A stretch of DNA of 64,000 bases from the NCBI GenBank assembly GCA_965200885.1, contig OZ241737.1:806001-870000 (forward strand). Direction: 5' to 3'. The position numbers and the translations under genes were made by a program. The notes beneath the pieces were generated by a model. It was not told where the DNA came from. It saw nothing but the letters and a program-made list of their open reading frames with translations, and did no database searches. The stretch is from MPNP01 sp026710155. GTDB lineage: Bacteria > Pseudomonadota > Alphaproteobacteria > Rhodobacterales > Rhodobacteraceae. How positions within the stretch are numbered: the first letter of the stretch is position 1; each line of letters begins with the position of its first letter. Shown piece after piece: positions 61,161 through 64,000 of this stretch.

Positions 61161-63044
61161 ATGGATTCATTGACCCTGACTAATGAAATGGTTGTGGTTT
61201 TAGTACTGCTTGGGTTCACTGTATTTCTATTTGTATCGGAAGTTGTAAGGGTTGACTTTGCTGCCATCCTGGTGATGATTATCCTGGGTGGAATAAGCTA
61301 TATTCCCGGCCTGGAGGGGGTTTCGGACATAAATCTGCTTTTCGAGGGTTTTTCCTCCAATGCGGTACTTTCAATAATAGCAGTAATGATCATAGGTGCA
61401 GGGTTGGACAAGACCGGCTTGCTAAACAGCCTGGCGGGCGTCATTCTCAAGTTTGGCAGTTCTTCGGAAAACCGCATTATCCCAATAGTATCCGCAACAG
61501 TTGGCGTGATTTCCAGCTTTTTGCAAAATGTTGGTGCAGCTGCCCTGTTCATACCGGTTGTGAGTAGAATTTCCGCAAGAACCAATGTACCCCTCAGCCG
61601 CTTATTGATGCCGATGGGATTTTGTGCAATTCTTGGTGGAACCATGACCATGGTGGGTTCCTCCCCTCTCATTTTGTTGAATGACCTGATTATAAATACC
61701 AACAGCATGATTGCTGAGAAACACCGGATGGAAACATTCGGCTTGTTTTCCGTAACCCCGATAGGTGCAACCTTGGTTGTTGCTGGCATTGCCTATTTTG
61801 TCATACTGGGGAAATGGTTTCTGCCTACCGTTGGTGCAAGGGAAGATGCCACGACTGCACAGTCCATGAAAGAGTATGTCAAGCAGTTATATGGTGTTGA
61901 TGCTGATGTTTTTGAAATAGTCATCCCCGACAACCATCCACTTTATGGTGAGACCTATGCCGATATCATGGGAGCCTTCAAGTTTTATGTCATTGCTTCC
62001 TATCACCAGGGACAAAAATGGCTCGCGCCATCGGTTGATACCGAAATATTGACCCCCTGTCGACTGGCTTTACTGGGCGAAAGTCAAAGAATCAGGGAAT
62101 TTGCCACCACGTTCAATCTGGATATAGATCCTGAAATGACGGTATTTGGGCATGATTTTGAAGTGGATAAATCTGGCATTGCCGAAATCGTTATTCCACC
62201 CAATTCCAGGTTGGTAGGGAAATGTGCCCGCGAAATTAGCCTGCGCAAAACCTATGGCCTGAATCTACTGGCGATCCATCGTGGTGAAGAAAATCTAAGT
62301 TATGCCGAAGGAAAGGATGATCTCGCCAGCCAGTTGGGCTTGATCAAGTTTCAGGCCGGAGATTCACTGGTTGTCCAGACCCAGTGGACATCACTGTCAA
62401 GACTCACGAAAGACAGGGATTTCGTTGTCATTACCACAGAGTTTCCCCAGGATGAGTGGCGAACTAAGAAAGTCGGCTGGGCACTTATCTTTTGTTTGAT
62501 TTCCCTGGCCCTCATTCTCTTTACAGATATGCGGCTGTCATGGTGTCTGTTTGTCGGTGCTTGTGGCATGATAGCGACAAAAGTCCTTTCGATTGATGAA
62601 GCATACCACGCCATTGGTTGGAATACCGTATTCCTGCTGGCAAGTTTAATTCCTTTGGGGCAGGCTGTTCAAAACACCGGCACGGCAGAATGGATAGCCT
62701 TTCAGGTTTTGCAGTTACTTGATGGGTGGCCGATTTGGGGGATTCAGGCTGGGGTAGCCATAATGGCAACATTCTTTACCCTGGTCATGTCCAATGTGGG
62801 TGCAACGGTGCTATTGGTTCCATTGGCTGTATCAATTGCCATACCGATTGGTGCAAATCCTGCTATATTCGCATTAACCGTCGCCATCTCGACATCCAAT
62901 TCGTTTTTGATACCCACCCATCAGGTCAATGCACTCATCATGGGCCCCGGGGGGTACAAGGTTATTGATTTTGTCCGTACAGGAGGTATCATGACCGTAC
63001 TATTTCTTGTCGTATCCCTTGCAATGCTGAATCTGGTGTTTTAA
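61161..63044 (+). CDS. SLC13-family permease with TrkA-C domains
   Basis: 627 residues. Multiple N-terminal transmembrane helices begin near VLVLLGFTVFLFVSEVVRVD. Conserved SLC13 parts are FLQNVGAAALFIPVV and LGGTMTMVGSSPLILLNDLI. A central soluble region (about residues 255-430) holds two RCK/TrkA-C-like domains (EIVIPPNSRLVGKCAREISL). A second membrane half ends VAISTSNSFLIPTHQVNALI. It probably moves dicarboxylates, sulfate or sulfonates with sodium. The next ABC gene starts about 36 bp downstream. Confidence 0.9.
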   Translation: MDSLTLTNEMVVVLVLLGFTVFLFVSEVVRVDFAAILVMIILGGISYIPGLEGVSDINLLFEGFSSNAVLSIIAVMIIGAGLDKTGLLNSLAGVILKFGSSSENRIIPIVSATVGVISSFLQNVGAAALFIPVVSRISARTNVPLSRLLMPMGFCAILGGTMTMVGSSPLILLNDLIINTNSMIAEKHRMETFGLFSVTPIGATLVVAGIAYFVILGKWFLPTVGAREDATTAQSMKEYVKQLYGVDADVFEIVIPDNHPLYGETYADIMGAFKFYVIASYHQGQKWLAPSVDTEILTPCRLALLGESQRIREFATTFNLDIDPEMTVFGHDFEVDKSGIAEIVIPPNSRLVGKCAREISLRKTYGLNLLAIHRGEENLSYAEGKDDLASQLGLIKFQAGDSLVVQTQWTSLSRLTKDRDFVVITTEFPQDEWRTKKVGWALIFCLISLALILFTDMRLSWCLFVGACGMIATKVLSIDEAYHAIGWNTVFLLASLIPLGQAVQNTGTAEWIAFQVLQLLDGWPIWGIQAGVAIMATFFTLVMSNVGATVLLVPLAVSIAIPIGANPAIFALTVAISTSNSFLIPTHQVNALIMGPGGYKVIDFVRTGGIMTVLFLVVSLAMLNLVF

Positions 63045-63079
63045 TTCGCAGGCATTGGCAACAGGTAAGGAGATCAATC

Positions 63080-64000
63080 ATTCGGCAAACCAGTTTTTTT
63101 AAAATCGAGAACCTTTCCAAGGAATACCCCGGGGTAAAGGCCAATGACCGGATAAACATGTCCCTTGAGGAGGGTGAAATATGTGCCCTGCTCGGAGAAA
63201 ACGGGTCTGGCAAGTCCACCCTGGTAAAAATGATGTATGGTTTGGTCAAGCCTGATGAAGGGCAAATGATTTTTCAATCGAGGAGCTATTCACCCTCCAA
63301 TCCCAATGAAGCCCGATCAGCTGGCATTGCCATGGTGTTTCAACATTTCTCGCTATTTGATGCCCTGACCGTAGCCGAGAACATTGCACTCGGTATGGTT
63401 GATCCGCCCCCATTCAACAAACTTTCCAGGGAAATCGAAGAAAAAGGCAAGACCTACGGTTTGTCACTGAACCCAGACAGCATGGTTGGAACACTTTCTG
63501 CAGGTGAAAGGCAAAGGGTGGAGATAATCAGATGCTTGCTACAAAACCCCAAAATCCTCATCATGGATGAACCAACTTCGGTACTTACTCCCCAGGAAGC
63601 AGATATATTGTTCGAAGCTCTCAGAAACCTGGCTGCCGAAGGAACGACAATACTGTATATTTCCCATAAGCTCGAGGAAATCAAAGCCCTTTGCTCCAGA
63701 GCGACCATATTGAGGGCCGGAAAAGTGGTTGCAACCTGTAATCCGGAAGAAAAATCCGCCCGCCAGCTAGCTGAAATGATGGTGGGGACCTCAATCGTTA
63801 CCCCGAAACGGGCTGAAACACAAGGAAACCGCGATGGTCGGCCATTGTTCAGGGTAGAAGATATCGAGAAGGAGGCATCTTCCAATTTCGGAACCAGCCT
63901 CAGGGAAGTTTCCTTTGAGGTTTGGAAGGGAGAAGTGCTTGGAATTGGCGGGATTGCCGGCAATGGTCAGGACGAACTGATGGAGGTGCTTTCGGGAGAG
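63080..64000 (+). CDS. ABC transporter ATP-binding protein, sugar/nucleoside (BMP-associated) type, partial
   Basis: The frame runs off the window end. It has ICALLGENGSGKSTLVKMMY (Walker A), the signature GTLSAGERQRVEIIRCLL, Walker B ILIMDEPTSVLTPQEADILF and ISHKLEEIKALCSRATILRA. A second nucleotide-binding domain begins near LREVSFEVWKGEVLGIGGIA. This double-ABC layout is typical of nucleoside/sugar importers. There is no in-frame ATG, GTG or TTG near the N-terminus. The best candidate is ATT 63080, 7 nt after a perfect AAGGAG. Confidence 0.9.
   Translation, partial: MRQTSFFKIENLSKEYPGVKANDRINMSLEEGEICALLGENGSGKSTLVKMMYGLVKPDEGQMIFQSRSYSPSNPNEARSAGIAMVFQHFSLFDALTVAENIALGMVDPPPFNKLSREIEEKGKTYGLSLNPDSMVGTLSAGERQRVEIIRCLLQNPKILIMDEPTSVLTPQEADILFEALRNLAAEGTTILYISHKLEEIKALCSRATILRAGKVVATCNPEEKSARQLAEMMVGTSIVTPKRAETQGNRDGRPLFRVEDIEKEASSNFGTSLREVSFEVWKGEVLGIGGIAGNGQDELMEVLSGE

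Overview
This window reads as the chromosome of an alphaproteobacterium of moderate G+C. The evidence is a GcrA cell-cycle regulator, the order ffh / chorismate mutase / rpsP / rimM / trmD / rplS / rpmE, DUF3572 and DUF2007 proteins, an ETF-ubiquinone oxidoreductase and a ureDABCEFG cluster. Species cannot be named from the sequence. No rRNA or tRNA gene was found.

Layout. 1-4.4 kb is accessory and decayed: a umuC tail, a serine recombinase, an unassigned AAA-type ATPase, broken ORF remnants and a dead IS5-family element that ends in the stop codon of pncB. 4.4-7.0 kb is NAD salvage (pncB, pncA) and a GNAT acetyltransferase. 8.5-21.4 kb is housekeeping: gyrB, a methyltransferase, a DUF465 protein, an NCS2 permease, DUF2007, a polyprenyl synthase, ispE, a TPR protein, ETF-QO, greA and a membrane protein. 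21.4-28.6 kb is a type II-C CRISPR-Cas island (15 repeats, cas2, cas1, cas9, predicted tracrRNA). It is bracketed by two ~98-bp copies of the 3' end of moeA. 28.5-31.8 kb is molybdenum cofactor and formate dehydrogenase maturation (moeA, mobB, mobA, fdhD). 33.3-38.2 kb is the urease operon. 38.6-40.1 kb is an MttB-family methyltransferase. 42.4-46.5 kb is the ribosomal/SRP cluster. 48.3-52.9 kb is a nickel/peptide-type ABC importer with a Zur-like palindrome upstream. 53.2-64 kb holds argF, argD, gcrA, an acyl-CoA dehydrogenase, a TauE permease, pckA, a dead toxin-antitoxin pair, an SLC13 permease and the start of a second ABC operon.

The most unusual finding is a family of non-autonomous mobile elements with no transposase. 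They share a terminal inverted repeat close to GGGAATTATATACTTG and make 8-bp AT-rich target duplications. Four copies are present: A (7171-8404), B (27137-27874), a 181-bp miniature copy M (27890-28070) and C (40471-42120). A and C each carry a G+C-rich secreted-protein gene behind a strong TTGACN-17-TATATN promoter. Each gene has a run of exactly nine C in its signal-peptide codons. In both, nine C puts the gene out of frame and eight C restores a good signal peptide and a full ORF. This looks like a mobile, phase-variable exoprotein cassette system. B and M have inserted between cas9 and its tracrRNA.

Functional links. Urease needs nickel, and the ABC importer is a candidate supplier, although the Zur-like site may mean zinc or metallophore uptake instead. 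The mob/moe/fdhD genes act together on a molybdoenzyme encoded elsewhere.
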